A DNA stretch of 64,000 nucleotides. Origin: Rhodamnia argentea. Its lineage: Eukaryota; Streptophyta; Magnoliopsida; Myrtales; Myrtaceae. The notes beneath the pieces were generated by a model that was not told the DNA's origin, made no database searches, and saw nothing but the letters and a program-made list of their open reading frames with translations. This document shows, in pieces, positions 47,581-60,980 of this stretch; the stretch's first letter is position 1, and the number at the start of each line of letters is the position of its first letter. The translations under genes were made by a program, and so were the position numbers. Location of the stretch: NCBI RefSeq assembly GCF_020921035.1, contig NC_063150.1, positions 35,635,826 to 35,699,825 on the forward strand, written 5' to 3'.

Positions 47581-47639
47581 CTAATAAAATGCCCTTGAAA
47601 CTGGCAGACGAAATATCCAGAATGCATCGCCATATATCT

Positions 47640-50600
47640 CTACTGTGACAAAGAGCTGGCCACATCGATCACAAACCTGTACCTCACATCAGACTTCGCA
47701 AGCCTTTCCATAGCTGTATTGATGTAGTCCATCTGGATCACCTCAACGTCTGCAGTGATACCATGTTTCGCACAAAAGTCTAGCATCTCCTGAGTCTCCT
47801 TCATTCCTCCTACATCACTGCCACCAACAAGCTTGCGGCCTGAAAGAATTATAAGTCAGAATCATTATAGTTTGGTTCAGCACCTTGCAACTCAAGTACG
47901 ACCACTTCTACCATCTCCAATGTGCAAAATACAAGTCTATACTGATTTTAAAAAAAAAATACTATAGCACCTTTTCAGCTCATATCCAATAGCTGGTCAA
48001 ATTCAAAATTAATCTCACGAAAGAAAGCTAAAGAGAAAACAAAATAAAGGTTTTGTTACCGAATAATCTTTTGTTTGTATAGCTGCAAGTAGGGTATAAG
48101 CAAGTCAAGCTGCTTGTGAGCTACTCAAGCTTGACTCATAGAACACTCTGGACTCTGCAAGATCATGCTTGAGTTCAAGTAGCCCGAGTAAGTAATCCAG
48201 TCAAGCTTGAGTTTAGAGATACTTAACTTGGATCAATTGGGTGGTTGAACTTCTAAATATCTAACGATAGTTACACACATCTGTAGATACTATAAAGAAG
48301 CACATAGCATTATTATTTGTTATTATCATATTCTAAGAATTAGAGATCAAGTTCATGCTTAACTCGAGCATAGACTAAAATTCAGCTGTAAAACAAGTGG
48401 AATTGAGCTCGAGTTCGAGCTTATATAAAACTTAATCAAGTTGAGCTCCAGTTTAAAAAATCATACTTGACCAATTGAGCTCAAGCTGAGTATCAAGCAA
48501 CAGAATCGAGTTGAGTCGAGCTTCAGTATTAAAATATTTCGACTCAACTCAAATTTGCGATTCCATATAAACAATTTAACCACCCCCTCAATGCGGCACT
48601 AGTTTATCGCTTACCCAGAACCAAGGGAAAGATGGGCAGCTCTAGGGGCTTATCAGGCAACCCCACAGTAACAAGTTTGCCATTCAGCTTGAGCAGACTA
48701 AGCAATGGAAGAAGAGGGTGTACAGCAGAAACTGTGTCGATGATGTAGTCCATGGTTCCTAAAGCTGCCTGCAAGAAGAAAGTAACTACATTAGGAGAAT
48801 TAAGATACTCTACTCTCTCCGTAACTGAGTTACTAATCCCATTCTATTTGGGTATCTACATTTGTCATCTCCAGCTTTTTATAGAACATTGATGAGTCCG
48901 TGCATTTCTATGCCCACATCACAAAAAATTTCAAATTGTGTCGGCTAGAAGAGGATCACAGGGCTGGATAAAGCACTGATTGACATGCTAGTCCTCCTAC
49001 CAATACAAAAGAACCAGTTACTATTTCCAAACTACATGTACCTTCATTTTTGTAGGGTCACTGGTTAAAAGGAAGGAATCAGCACCAAGTTTTTCAATCG
49101 CCTCAGCTTCCTTTTTGGGAGAGGAACTAATAACAGTAACTTTCAGTCCAAATGCCTTGCCCATTTTTACGGCCACATGACCAAGCCCACCAAGTCCAGC
49201 CACACCCAAATGCTTCCCAGGCTCTGTCATGCCATAGTATTTCATCGGGCTATACACCGTGATTCCAGCACATAATAGTGGCGCACCACCCTCCGATGGT
49301 AAGTTGTCAGGGAAACGAAGCACATAACGCTCATCAACGACTATCGTATCAGAGTAACCCCCATAAGTTTTTGTTCCATCTGTGTAATGGGAATTATAGG
49401 TAAATATTGGCTGGGGGCAGTAGTTTTCCAGATCCTGCTGGCAGTTCTCACATTTCTTGCAGGAGCCCACTAGGACCCCAACACCTACTCGCTCACCCAC
49501 TTTGAATTTCTTCACATTGCTTCCCACATTCATCACAGTTCCAACAATTTCATGCCTGTGGACACACAAGCAGAACAGTAACTAAACTTGCAGTACTTCA
49601 ATTAACACTGTTGAGATCAACCTTTTAATTCAACTGTCAATATCGTTATAGTGAAACCTAGTCAATCTCTCGATTTCATTTCACATCTCAAGAAATATAG
49701 ACAAAAGTAATAGCAGAAACCCCTTGGGCCTAAAAACATAAATAGCATGCATTCAAATGAAAAGGCATTGGGGAACACATGTTCTCCTTCAAATTTCCAG
49801 TCTATAACCAAACGATATAATCAGAAACAACGTTCTTTTTTTCCTCAGTTATGAGACAAAAGGAGCACATACTTGAAATCTCCTTTCTTGCAATGATAAG
49901 ACGAGGCCACACAAGAACTAAGCACAGAACTTTATCATGGACGAAAAATGTAGGACTTAACACAAATAGTATGCAGCCACGCGTTATGCATTTGGAGACA
50001 TGATTTCTAACACCCGCATCAATTCGTCAAAATAACATCTTAGACAATACCGTTGGCATACAAAGTGCCTTTGGCTCATTACAAGCTGGTGCTTGATACA
50101 GTTTTTAATCAATACAGAACAACACGATGCATGGACCCACTCAAAGGTACCTTGACAAAAAAAACATGTTTAGAAGAAATAAGAGAATAAACTCAAAAGG
50201 TACACTTAAAAGTCTGAAGTATGAAATAAATCTGCTGACCTCACTGAAATTTTACATTGGCATCAGACTCTGAACACAACTTCAAACAACCTCCATTAGC
50301 TTAAGAGTGCTACACAATGTACACTTCTTTGCCCCCTTGTTTAAATAATTTGATTAGGCTGTAGAGGTGAAAAGGCAGAAGAAGATAATTTCAGATCTCG
50401 AACATTAACAGGACCTACCCAGGGACAATGGGGTAATTTGTGAACCCCCATTCATTCTTGGCAATGTGAAGGTCAGAATGACAAACCCCGCAGAAGAGGA
50501 TTTTGATGGTGACATCTTCATCACCATTTTCCCTGCAAAAGAGTATATACAGAGTCAAACATGCTCGTCAAATGCATCGCATCACTCACTTTGAGAAGCA

Positions 50601-51682
50601 GACTCTATTTGTATGTTCAAAAAGGAGTTTTGTTCACAAGTTGAATGGAAACTGTTGCACCAAATCAGCTCAACAGAAGAACTACATTTGCATAAGTATC
50701 AGCGGCACCAACTGAATTCCAAAAATAAGATGGTAAAGTAAAAACACCGACGCAAGGATGAGAGAGAAGTCAGAGATTTCAATGACGACAGAAGACCAAC
50801 CCTGTAAAAAAGCACTAGCTGTCATCTCACTGAGGAGACCATCAGCTCAAAAGAAAGTTTCCAGAAAGAAAATTGACCCAAATTCCTTTCTTGTTTCCCT
50901 GAGATCAATTCTATACCTTTCAACAGTTCCTCTTCCTCATTTTTCCATCCCTATAACTTTCCCTTCATCTGGACAAACCTATCACCTCAACCCATGTGTT
51001 ATTTTGCCATCCTCTGGCGATCCACAGGGGGACCAGTCTAAAACTCGAAGTAGAGTGTAACTTCAGGGCCAATTACTGAAACAGAAGTTTCACGACATGT
51101 CCATGACTAGTCATTGGCTTATAAGCCCAGGCATAAGAGAGGGAAACGTCCTTCTAAGGAAGAAACAATCTAACCTAATTTTTATTGCACTGCAGAGATC
51201 TGACAGAGACGACAGAAAGCTGTGGAACCCCCGAGACTTATTCAAACAATACACGGCCAAAAGGAGAACTCGGACCCACGCCAGAATATTTTACCACCTA
51301 ATCCACAAGTATAGTAAAAAGAGTCACTTTGAGCCAAATTCAACAAATCAGCCATGGACCGGACAAAATCAACAGCGCCGACCAATGCGACAGCGGCACA
51401 TCCAGAACTCTCTCTCAAATGCACGAACTCGCGCAGACGAATCGCCGCGAGAGCCACAGCGAACCCACCACCCGCGGAGCCGATCACACAGAAAACATGG
51501 ACCCGCGCTTGCAATCGAAGCGCTATCGCTACTAGCTAGGCAGATAAAGCCGAAGGGAAAAAAAAAAGCAAACGAAGGGGATACCTCCGAGAGAAATGGA
51601 AGGGCGAGAGAAGACCAGACTTGTCTCGGGCAGCCCACCCGAAGGCCTTGTGAGGATGCTCCTGGTCCGGTGATTTCGCCAT
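47640..51682 (-). CDS. CAD: Cinnamyl alcohol dehydrogenase-like (zinc MDR family), 5 exons
   Basis: Exons on the minus strand are 51682-51585, 50532-50419, 49555-49042, 48768-48615 and 47839-47640: 1,080 nt, 359 aa, with all introns GT-AG and phases consistent. Catalytic zinc ligands are Cys50 ([10 protein letters not shown]), His72 with Glu73 (PGHEIVG) and Cys166 (LLCAGIT). Structural zinc is bound by Cys103, 106, 109 and 117. The Rossmann motif is GLGGLG (191-196), followed by TVISSS, whose serines typically bind the NADPH phosphate. Bona fide lignin CADs have CHTD where this protein has CHSD. That, and the [13 protein letters not shown] start, place it with the class II/III CAD-like, ELI3/mannitol-dehydrogenase-like group. 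It should be a cytosolic NADPH-dependent reductase of cinnamyl or related aldehydes; the physiological substrate is not evident. The gene is intact. Intron 4 holds a low-complexity repeat rich in 'gctcaagcttgag' words (48060-48560). Confidence 0.95.
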
Positions 51683-52496
51683 GACTTGCCTCTAGAATCT
51701 AACGAAGCAATGAAGAGCAAATAAGAGAACGATGAGTAAGAATCGACGAGAGTCTTCTTCGGGGCTCTGCACCCTTTTTCGACGCAGCTTTTATGGAGAG
51801 AATGTTGAAGACGGTGGACCAATCCAGAAACAGATTTTTCGGCTGGCCACAGAGCAACGGGTGGGGCAGTAAATGCGGAGGCTTTAATGCTCTCTGCTGT
51901 ACAGCTTCTGGCTATGGCCCCGTCACTTGCCGCTTCTACACTCACCAAAATCAACCACCATGGATTGAATTATTATTTATTACAGGAGTTAAATTTGCTC
52001 CCCAAGTAGGTCATAAGTGAATTTAGAATAATAACAATTCAAAGTAACATGAGTTCAAACACTCGTCTCCACAACTCCCTATTCACTTTTTCGCCCTGGC
52101 TCGACCTTGCGGTCGGCCGCTCCTTGTCCTTACTTGTCCTCGATTGAGTTAAATATCGAAGTGTTTTCATGCATGATATATGTACGTGGGTGGGTTACCG
52201 ATAAAGTTATTATAATATTCAACTATCCATATCGCTCAAATCGTTGAATTTATATGTTTTTTTATATACATGTACACGTCCTTCCTAAAGGTGTTTACAT
52301 ATCCCATTTGTGTATTTATGTGCTGAAAAAAAGATAGTGCACTAGAAATTGTAAACTTTTCGATGTAATTGTATAACAAGCGCTTCGGTCACTAAAATCT
52401 TTTGCCCTTATTTAGTTCCAAAGATGAGATTTGAGAGAGTATCGTCAAAGATATCTAAAATATTCCATGGACAAAGTTGGTGCAGAAATTTTAAGC
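51683..52496. other. 5' flank of CAD-like gene
   Basis: A pyrimidine-rich leader lies directly upstream of the ATG. No clear TATA box or second gene is seen. Open frames overlapping exon 1 and intron 1 on either strand lack any recognisable domain. Confidence 0.4.
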
Positions 52497-52960
52497 TCCA
52501 TTCGTTTCGCTAAAAATTTGGTGCTTTTGAAAAATATTTTTCATTTTTCAAAAGAAAATGATTATATATTTATGTTTTCGACTGAAACTTGAAGATGAAC
52601 TAAAAAATATTTTCCTTCATTTGATGTGGCCAGGGCTCCGACCATTGTTGACGACGGTGGGGCGGTGGCGGCAAGGGCTATGCAACCCCTTGCCACTTGA
52701 ACCAAGGTATATCTTTTGCTATCAAATAACACGAGAATTTCTTTTCTTTTCTTTTCTTTTCTTTTCTTTTCTTTTCTTTTTTTGTCTTCATCCGAATATT
52801 AGGTCAAGATACTTTCTTTATTTGTGTTATTAAGTGAACTAGTTGTAAAAATAATAGCACACGTAATCATTTTCATTGGATTGATGTTGGCGTGGAAGTT
52901 TGTTTCGTTCAAATAACATTCAAACAAAAAGAGAGGAATCAAATTTGTGCAATAGGCTTA
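52497..52960. repeat. MITE relative with (CTTTT)8 microsatellite
   Basis: The left arm (ctccattcgtttcgctaaaaatttgg) resembles that of 44884-45362. A run of eight CTTTT units is at 52741-52780. The right arm is not clearly preserved. Confidence 0.5.
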
Positions 52961-52978
52961 TGAATTATATTTTGGGTT

Positions 52979-53943
52979 GATATCGCGAAAAACTCCAAAC
53001 CGATGCACTTGTAGCAAATTTATCTCAAATTGTTTTTTGATGACGAAAAACTCCAAACTAATACACATGTGACAGATTACCTCAAATTACTTTTTTTATC
53101 TCGAAAAATTTCAAATTGATACACTTGTGATAAATTTACACCGAATTATTTATTTTTACCACAAACTAGTACACTTGTGATAAATTTACGTTCGGTTAGT
53201 TTCGATTAAATTGGATTAATACCATGAAAAACTCTAATAATGTGTATAGTGACCTTCCTCAAAATGAATAACCAATAGAAAACCAAGGGGTTACTAGGCA
53301 GTCACAAAACGTTACTCCTCAAAGAGATGGTGTCGTCGCCTAACGCGCATTTTCCCAAATCCATACAAATCGTAGCTTGTGATTCCAAGCATATCATCTT
53401 TAAATACGAGGTTAATATCCACACGCACAACATATTTATTCTTCGTCAGCTTCTGTCAAATTTTATTGTGAAATTGTTGACCTAGATAACACATGACAAT
53501 AACTCGGTTGATGTGTCAAGTCCCCATGGAAATCCGCAACTCTCTCTTTATATATTTTGAAATCAAATAGGACTCATTATCTCTATCTCCCCATGAGCAT
53601 GAAAAACCCTAGATCTTCCTCTTCATCGAGCACACTCCTCCATCATCGCTTTCGTCTTCGGAAAAAGCATTAGAACTCATTCGAACACATTTTCATCTTT
53701 GGTGATCTTCTTGCCTTCAATTTTTTTATTTTTTTTTCCGATCTCATTTCTCTTCGAACCACCTCCAATTGAAGGCATTAAACATCCTAATTTGGTGATT
53801 TGGATAAGTTCGCCAAACCAACCCCAAAAAAGTTGAAGGCAAGAAGATTAAGAGATAAAAGTGTGCTCGAACGAGTTTTAGTGCCTAATCACGAAGACGA
53901 AGACGACAATGAAGGAGAAGACAATCTATGGGTTTTCATGCTC

Positions 53944-53989
<46 letters not shown>

Positions 53990-54290
53990 ATTTATTTTCA
54001 AATTTTTTGAAGAAACCAAGAGAGGGAGTTGTGGACTTCCACATACACTTATATGTCAACCGAGTTATTGTCGTGTGTCACCCAACTTAGCAATTTCAAA
54101 GTAAAATTTAATATAAGCTGAAGGAAGGTAAATGTGATACGCATGTACTAGTTTGAGATTTGGTGACCCAAAAATTTAATTTGGATTAAATTTGCCACGG
54201 GTTTACCATTTTGGAACTTTTAGTGATCCAAAAATTAGTTTGCACAAATTTGATATAAGTGTGCTAGTTTGGGCTTTTCATGGTATTAAA
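52979..54290. mobile_element. Long foldback element, family F1 copy 3
   Basis: Arms of roughly 600 bp are inverse complements. The outer end GATATCGCGAAAAACTCC pairs with ...TTTTCATGGTATTAAATC. Inner blocks such as 'atgagcatgaaaaaccctaga...cgtcttcgg' (53590-53660) pair with 'cgaagacgaagacgac...gggttttcatgctca' (53880-53945). The loop is near 53770. It contains (GA)20 at 53946-53985. The two shorter copies at 381 and 10363 lack the inner arms, so they look like deletion derivatives. The open frame at 53800-54090 lies wholly within the right arm and is not considered a gene. Confidence 0.7.
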
Positions 54291-54770
54291 TCTTAAACAT
54301 GCAATTCAATTTAATTAGTAACCGTCACTAATTAATTATGGATCGGTTAGATACCCAAGTAAAACATGAGATATATTTTCTTTATGTGAACCAGAGATTC
54401 ATGAATACAGAGACTTAGGCCATTTTGATACCTTTTCTCTTTATTTTGAAAACATTTCGTAAGTTGTCTCCATCAGTTTAGTTCTAAGCCACCAACATGT
54501 GAGGGGTGATCATTCAAGGGCGCAAACAAATAACTTAACATTCAATGATCAAAGCACGAAATGAATTACTCAAGAATACGAAAGAACATTGGTCCGCTAA
54601 GCAAATCAAAAGCAACAATGTATTATCAATCAATGCAACAAGGATTTTGAAAAATGTCAACTAGAAAGCAAAAAATAATATCATGTATGCATGAACTAGA
54701 CATGATCTAAATCTAATTATGTAACGCCAATAAATTCTTTTTGGCTTTTTCTTGCTTGAAAAAAATAGGA

Positions 54771-55302
54771 AAAATTACCACAAAAGTCCTAAACCCATTG
54801 TAACTATGCCAATCAAGTCCTAAACTTATTTCTTGCCAACTTAACTTTTAGTCTTTTGCCTTTTTTTCCAAATCAATCCTAAACCTTTTTGTATTTGTGC
54901 TAAATCAGTCCATTCGGCTAACTTGGTTGGCCTACGCCGACGTGATAATTTTAATTTTATTTTAATTTTTAATTTATATTTTTCTTTTTATCTTCTTCCT
55001 CCCTCCTCCAACCAAAGACCATCTAGAGGCACCTCGCCGACCCTCTCTTCTTCTTCCTTAGCTAGAGGATGGAGTAAAGAAGAAAAAGAAAAAAGTAATT
55101 CCAAATGTTATTAAAATCTTATTAAAAATTAACCAATCAACGCCGGCGTCCACGTCAACGCTAATCGTCCAAAGTTGGTCAAATGGACTGAATTAACACA
55201 AATGCAAAAGGTTTAGGATTGAATTGGAAAAAAAAAATATTAGAATTGAATTGTCACAATTACAATAGATTTAGGACTTTTTTGGTAATTTTCCTAAAAA
55301 AA
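54771..55302. mobile_element. GC-cored MITE
   Basis: Ends AGGAAAAATTACCACAAAAG and, on the other strand, AGGAAAATTACCAAAAAAGT. Both flanks are A-rich (GAAAAAAAT and AAAAAAATT), compatible with an 8-9-bp target duplication. The core at 55000-55075 is shorter than in other copies. Confidence 0.7.
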
Positions 55303-55949
55303 TTGACATACTTTAAATATTATGACTATATGAGTTATAGCTAAACATCTATTGATGAACTGGCATGAAATCCTAGATGACATGTACCCCATATTAAGTA
55401 AACTAAATGCAAACCTATATGCAATACTAATGACATAAAATAAAATTGGTCATGGACTAATCCTATTATTTAAACTATGGCTATTTTTATGTTTTGTTTT
55501 TTTTTTATTATAAAAATAACAGACTAAACCCTTGGACACTAAGTATGACCTAATGGCTCCTATTAAATAAATGATGCAGTAATAACTCTTTTTGAATTTT
55601 TGCTTTATGGAATACAACATGAATAATGTATGAGATGCAATTATTAATTAAACCCATCTTCCTAACTTAAATGAAATTTTTATGTGGCTTTATTTAAGTA
55701 ATTGAAACTGTGAACTATCCTAAGTGTGTATGAATTCTAAAATTAACGTACATCATCCTAGACATGAATTGTGATGCACCTTAATTCTAAATGTGACATG
55801 TGATATACATGACGATTAATAAATTTATGAGGCATTGAAATATATGTCATATTCAAAGTTTAACATATTATCTTAATGCAGTCAAGATTCATTCATTCAA
55901 TCAAGCATAATTCATACTTGAGACAATATTAGGGTCTAACCTTTAGGCT
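55303..55949. other. AT-rich spacer
   Basis: No gene or repeat recognised between the MITE and the LTR of the copia to the right. Confidence 0.4.
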
Positions 55950-56053
55950 TGTTTAGTTTTAGACAAAGACGATAATGAATTCATTAATAAAGGATTACAA
56001 GGATATATAAAAACCTCTCAACGTCAAAAGACTATTTTACCCTTATCCTAACA

Positions 56054-56373
56054 CTCCCCCTCAAGTTGGGATATAAATATCAAATAATCCCAACTTATTA
56101 CATAAAAAAACTCACTCTACTCCCTTAGAGATTTAGTAAAGACATATGCAAGCTGATTCTCTATCCTTGCATGTTGAAGAATAATCTCCCTTTTCTAAAC
56201 TTTATCTCATACAAAGTGATAGTCAATCTCAATGTGTTTAGTTCGCTCATGGAAGACGGGATTATTTGCAATGTGAATAGCCAATTGATTATCACAATAT
56301 AATACCAATAGATCTGATGTTGGCAAACCAATTTCTGATAATAACATCCTCAACCGGAGCACTTCACACGTCA
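56054..56373 (-). pseudogene. pol: Copia RNase H, distal part
   Basis: Continues the RNase H domain from 59455: the minus strand reads TCEVLRLRMLLSEIGL and, further on, the conserved IAIHIANNPVFHERTKHIE-type segment, in degenerate form. It ends at the polypurine tract. Confidence 0.78.
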
Positions 56374-56378
56374 CATGT

Positions 56379-59300
56379 TGTCTCGACCTAAAAAATAATA
56401 GGCCAATGGATTATCAGATTAATTATTCAACTAAATAATACGAACTCTCTCAAGCCCTACCAATTCGCAACTTTGGTTTATTAGATGATTTAGAGTTTGG
56501 AGCCGCCACTAATCATTTTTGATAGGTGGATTAGGAACTTAAGCAAAATAGTAGGAGAACTACTTTACTTCTACAAATTAGAGATTAAGTGTTTGGGGAC
56601 TTGGTTACACTAGTTAATTAAAATTAATGCCCTTTCGGTACCTTAAATTTCATGAAAATCCTAAGTTTGGTAATACTGATTGAATCAATTCGAAGTTCGG
56701 AGAATAGAGTAATTTTAGGTTTTCTCTTGTTTAAATGTATGCATGAATGACATGGAAACTATCCAAATGGCAAGATGATAAACAATGCCGAACATGCAAA
56801 ATTACGTCACATTATCCTATATGCAAAGTTTAATTAGCTAATTAAAACATGCAAAATAACGCATGACAATCTATTCTAAGTATGCATGACATGAATAACA
56901 TGGATGGCATACGAACAATTATGCAATAAACATGCGAGAACCATATGAAGAGCAAAAATTTATGCTTAATTTAAAGAACGTGCTATTTTGATTTAACGAC
57001 TTAACCATTAAATTAACTAGCCTAAGATGAATGAACCTAAACATGTTGTCTACCTAACATGCGAATGACATGGTATAACGATAAAAGCGAATATGACATG
57101 GCGAAACATGACATAGAGGATGCAAACATGCGACATGACACGATATGGTACATAAACGTATAACATGTGAATGACATGACGTGTAAACATGAAATGCCAG
57201 CATGGGATATGTAGACATTAGACATGAAAATGTGAGATGCAAACATAAGATATGCAAATATGCAGATGCCAGAAAATATGACACGTGAAAATACAATGAT
57301 ATGCAAACATGTGGTTTCTAAAAAATACAGTATGCAATAACATGATGATACTCGAAGATAAATATGATATGCAAGATAATATGTGATATGCAGATATGAG
57401 ATATGCAAAACATTGGTTATGCAAAGATATGTATGAGATATGCAAGATATGCATGAGCAGATTTTTTTTATAGTTTTTTTATGGGGATTTTTGGAAATTG
57501 AAGGTAAACATAAATGATTTGATTATCTTGATTTTATTCCAAATTATCCAATAAGATAAGGTTTCTAAGAAACCAAATCTTCCTAAAGCTTTAATTAGAT
57601 AAGGTTTTTAGGAAACAGTATCTTAGTAAATCTTTTAGGACTCTTAGATAATAGAATTAAAATCATAATAAAATCCATTAGGAGATAACCCGAAATTCCA
57701 GATAAGGCAACATAGCATGCAAAATCAACATGAATATCCGCTTCTTGAATTTTTTTGAAAATTAAGATACGAAAATCTAAAATCGGCTTACAAATATAGT
57801 GAATCGGATCTAAATGGCAATAGACCAAATTGGCTAACTTTTTGTTTTTACTAAATCGGAAGATCGTATCCGAATGGTGACGGGTAGGATATGCCTAACT
57901 TAACATAAACGTTGTTTATTAGGAAAATCAATTTTTCTGATTTAGATTTAGGTCTTTTTTATTCAGAAAAAAATATGCAAAATATCTCAATCAAATATTC
58001 ACATGAATAGGCAACATCAATCGGATAATGAAAGTCACCTATTTCGAAGATATTATGACGGAGCGAACTGAATTGGGATTGGACTAGCTCGGGATTGCTC
58101 GGATTCGAGGGACAAAGCTCAGTGGATCTCGGAGATGCTCAGTGCCAAAAGGGGTCACGGTAGCGTGCGATGGCAGTAGTGGGCACGAAGAGTAAAGCGT
58201 CCACAAAGACCTGCAACAATCAAAATAAATAAAAAATAGAAAAAATAAAATTCAATATAAAGGACATTGGGGACCAGAGAAATTGAATTCAGTGGCCCTC
58301 CTTTGACTCGTGCACGTTGATTTTTCCCCCACAATCCAAGAACCTCCAGTTTTTGACTTCTTTTGCACTTTGTCCGGTTGCTTTCCGTTTGATCGCCGCT
58401 CGGACGATGGATGAAGAAGTTCAGCGAGGGCAGAAGCTTGGTACAAACAGGATCTCTTGGATGGTTACGATGGATGACACCAGCAGAGGGATTCGGCGGA
58501 TCGTGACAGCCGAATCGGCTCGCGATGAGTGCTTAGCAACGGGGCTTCACGGCGGCTGCTGTTCGTGATTGGTCTGCTGGTTGCCGCGTCAGCTGGGGAT
58601 GACCTTCGGTAAATTTGCAAAACAGAATAACTCAAGGCCGTCGGTGGTCATCAGTGAGACGATGCGTCAGCTTGCATTGATAGAAGTCTGCTGCTTGCCT
58701 TGATGATGCGATCGACAAACAAACTCCACAAAACCGCTTCAGGCCCTCTCTCCTCTCAAGATCAATTCTCTTGTTTTTTTTTTCCTTCGGAATCAGCCAT
58801 GAATATCATTTGCTCAGCTTTCTCATGTGGTCATGTGAATGAATTGAATGCCCGCTCTCAAGTGTCAGACTCTTATGGAGGGAGAAAGAAGAACAACCTC
58901 TCTCTCACGAGCGGAATTTTTTCCTTCTCAATGATGCCGTATATGACAATTGTGTGGCCTCCTTCATGTGGCGTCCATGACATATGCATATATAGGTGCA
59001 AGATTAGGGTTTCTTGCCCTTGTCTCTTTCCTAATATAATTGATATATTCTGATATCTCCAATAATCTACAATATTATCAAATCAATTTGCTCATTTATC
59101 CTTTAGGATTTCGAATATGATAATATCTAGATCAATTACCCCCAAACCAATATTTCAGATTTTAACGAATAAAATTAATTGCTTCCGTCGCCAATCTGAA
59201 AAAATGCAAATGTTTATGCATAAGAAAAGTAAACCGTCCTATATGAATACTAAACGAAAATGATTTAAGTATCGAAAAAATGCAAATGTTTATGCATAAG

Positions 59301-59449
59301 AAAAGTAAACTATCCTATATGAATACTAACCCAAATGATTTAAATATTTTTTCTAGGGACTATGGTTAGTCCCTAATTTTTATGCAATTAATAATAAAAT
59401 AAAAAAATCAAAATTTAGGTGACAAAAAATCAAAATTTAGGTGACAACA
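56379..59449 (-). mobile_element. 3,071-bp LTR-derived insertion nested in copia RNase H
   Basis: Flanked by the 5-bp duplication CATGT at 56374-56378 and 59450-59454. The ends are TG...CA on either strand: plus-strand start TGTCTCGACCTAAA, minus-strand start TGTTGTCACCTAAATTTTGA. No coding region and no second LTR were found. A solo LTR of a large gypsy-type element, or a gene-less LARD, are the two readings. The interior holds a stretch rich in 'atatgcaaacatgagatatgc' words (57040-57460) and a roughly 70-bp tandem duplication (59205-59345, 'gcaaatgtttatgcataagaaaagtaaac'). Confidence 0.75.
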
Positions 59450-59454
59450 CATGT

Positions 59455-60917
59455 TCCATAGCTCCATATTTTGCTTCAGCACTTGATCAGCAAACCACAT
59501 GTTGTTTCTTACTTTTTCAAGCGACTAAATTACCTCCAAGGAACACAAGAACCCGATGTAGATCTCCTATCGGTAAGACATCCAGCCCAATCTGCATAAG
59601 AGAAATCTATAGTTTTCATATGTTCATAATTCTTGAAAAGTAGCTCTTTATCTGACCTCCCTTCAAGTACTTGACAATTCTAAGTACAACATTCTAGTAG
59701 TGAGTACTATGGGGACAACTCATGAACTGACCGACTACACGACAAGCAAATGATATGTCGGACCTTGTGAAAGTAAGATAGTTTAACTTTCCCATTAATC
59801 TTCTATACTTCCCTGGATCATGTAACAATTCTCCATGTTATGCATCAAGTTTTACATTGGGTTCCATAGGAGTGTCTATTGGCTTTTCTCCAAGAAGTCC
59901 AACCTCATCAAAAATGTCAAATACATATTTTCGTTGTGATAAATTGATACCTGCATGTGAATATGCAACTTTAATAGCAAGAAAATATTGTAGACGTCCC
60001 GCATCCTTAGTATTAAATTATGTGTGCATAAACCGCTTAAGCCGTTGGATACCATCTACCAGTAATGATAATATCATCCACATATACCACTAGAAGAATA
60101 CAACTAGCTAAGGAGATAGAACTAAAAACTAAATGATCTATTTGACGCCACTTTAATCCGAGCTTGATAACGGCATCACTAAATCTGCCAAACTAAGCAC
60201 GAGGAGATTGCTTGAGTCCATACAAAGCTTTATGCAAGCGACATACCAAATTCTCCCCTTGAGCAACAAACTTAGATGGTTGCTCCATGTACACTTCCTC
60301 TTAGACAAGTCACCATGAAGGAAGGCATTTTTCACATCTAGGCGATGAAGAAGCCAACCAAAATGTGCTGCAAGGGAAATAAAGACACGAACAAATGGAA
60401 TTTTAGCAACAGGTGAAAAAGTGCCATCATAATCGACACCGTATGTCTAAGTATATTCCTTTGCAATCAATCAAGCCTTCAATCAATCAAGAGTGCCATC
60501 GGGATGAACCTTAAAGGTGAATACCCAACGACAACCAACAATGTGCTTATTCGCGTGTAATGAAGTGAGTTGCCAAGCACGGTTCTCAATTAGCGCCTTT
60601 ATTGCATCATACATTGCCCACCGCCATCCGGGATGAGCAAGAGCTTCAACAACACCACTAATCATAGAAATAGAGGACAAGGATGAGACAAATATGAAGA
60701 AACTAAGAGATAAATGGTCATATGACAAGAAATTTGAAATAGGATGACAAGTACGAAGACAATCATAAAGACCAAAATAAAGAGCATAACGATCCACAAG
60801 ACAACCCACACAAGAACGTGTACCTTTTCGAGTAGTTATGAGCACATCAGAATCAAAGGATGGTGCAACAACCGATGAGTGAACAGATGAATCATGTGTT
60901 GGTGAAGTCCGTACCAC
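59455..60917 (-). pseudogene. pol: Copia reverse transcriptase and start of RNase H
   Basis: RT begins around 60650 (AIKALIENRAWQLT, GCRWVFTFKVHPDGTLD). It continues through KNAFLHGDL near 60330 and the catalytic YVDDIIITG near 60090-60064, then frameshifted pieces to 59455 that enter RNase H. There the reading is interrupted by the 3.07-kb insertion and resumes at 56373. Confidence 0.85.
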
Positions 60918-60980
60918 TATAGTATGACTTGCACCACGTTGATGATATGTACGATCAGGAAGCCGAAATCCTGTAGACGA

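Noticed and set aside
51097..51684. Open frame of 195 codons overlapping CAD exon 1
   Set aside because: It lies mostly in intron 1 and opposite exon 1, has no recognisable domain, and is rich in Arg/Ser/Gln from local base composition.
51785..52500. Possible bidirectional promoter shared by CAD and a gene to its right
   Set aside because: No gene is found to the right before the repeat block at 52.5 kb.
53800..54090. Acidic open frame with a (GA)n-coded Arg/Glu tail
   Set aside because: It sits within one arm of the long foldback element and mirrors the opposite arm, so the acidic residues reflect the repeat.
57037..57454. Tyr/His/Cys-rich open frames
   Set aside because: Translation of a degenerate 'atatgcaaacatgag' repeat inside the nested insertion; low complexity, not a protein.
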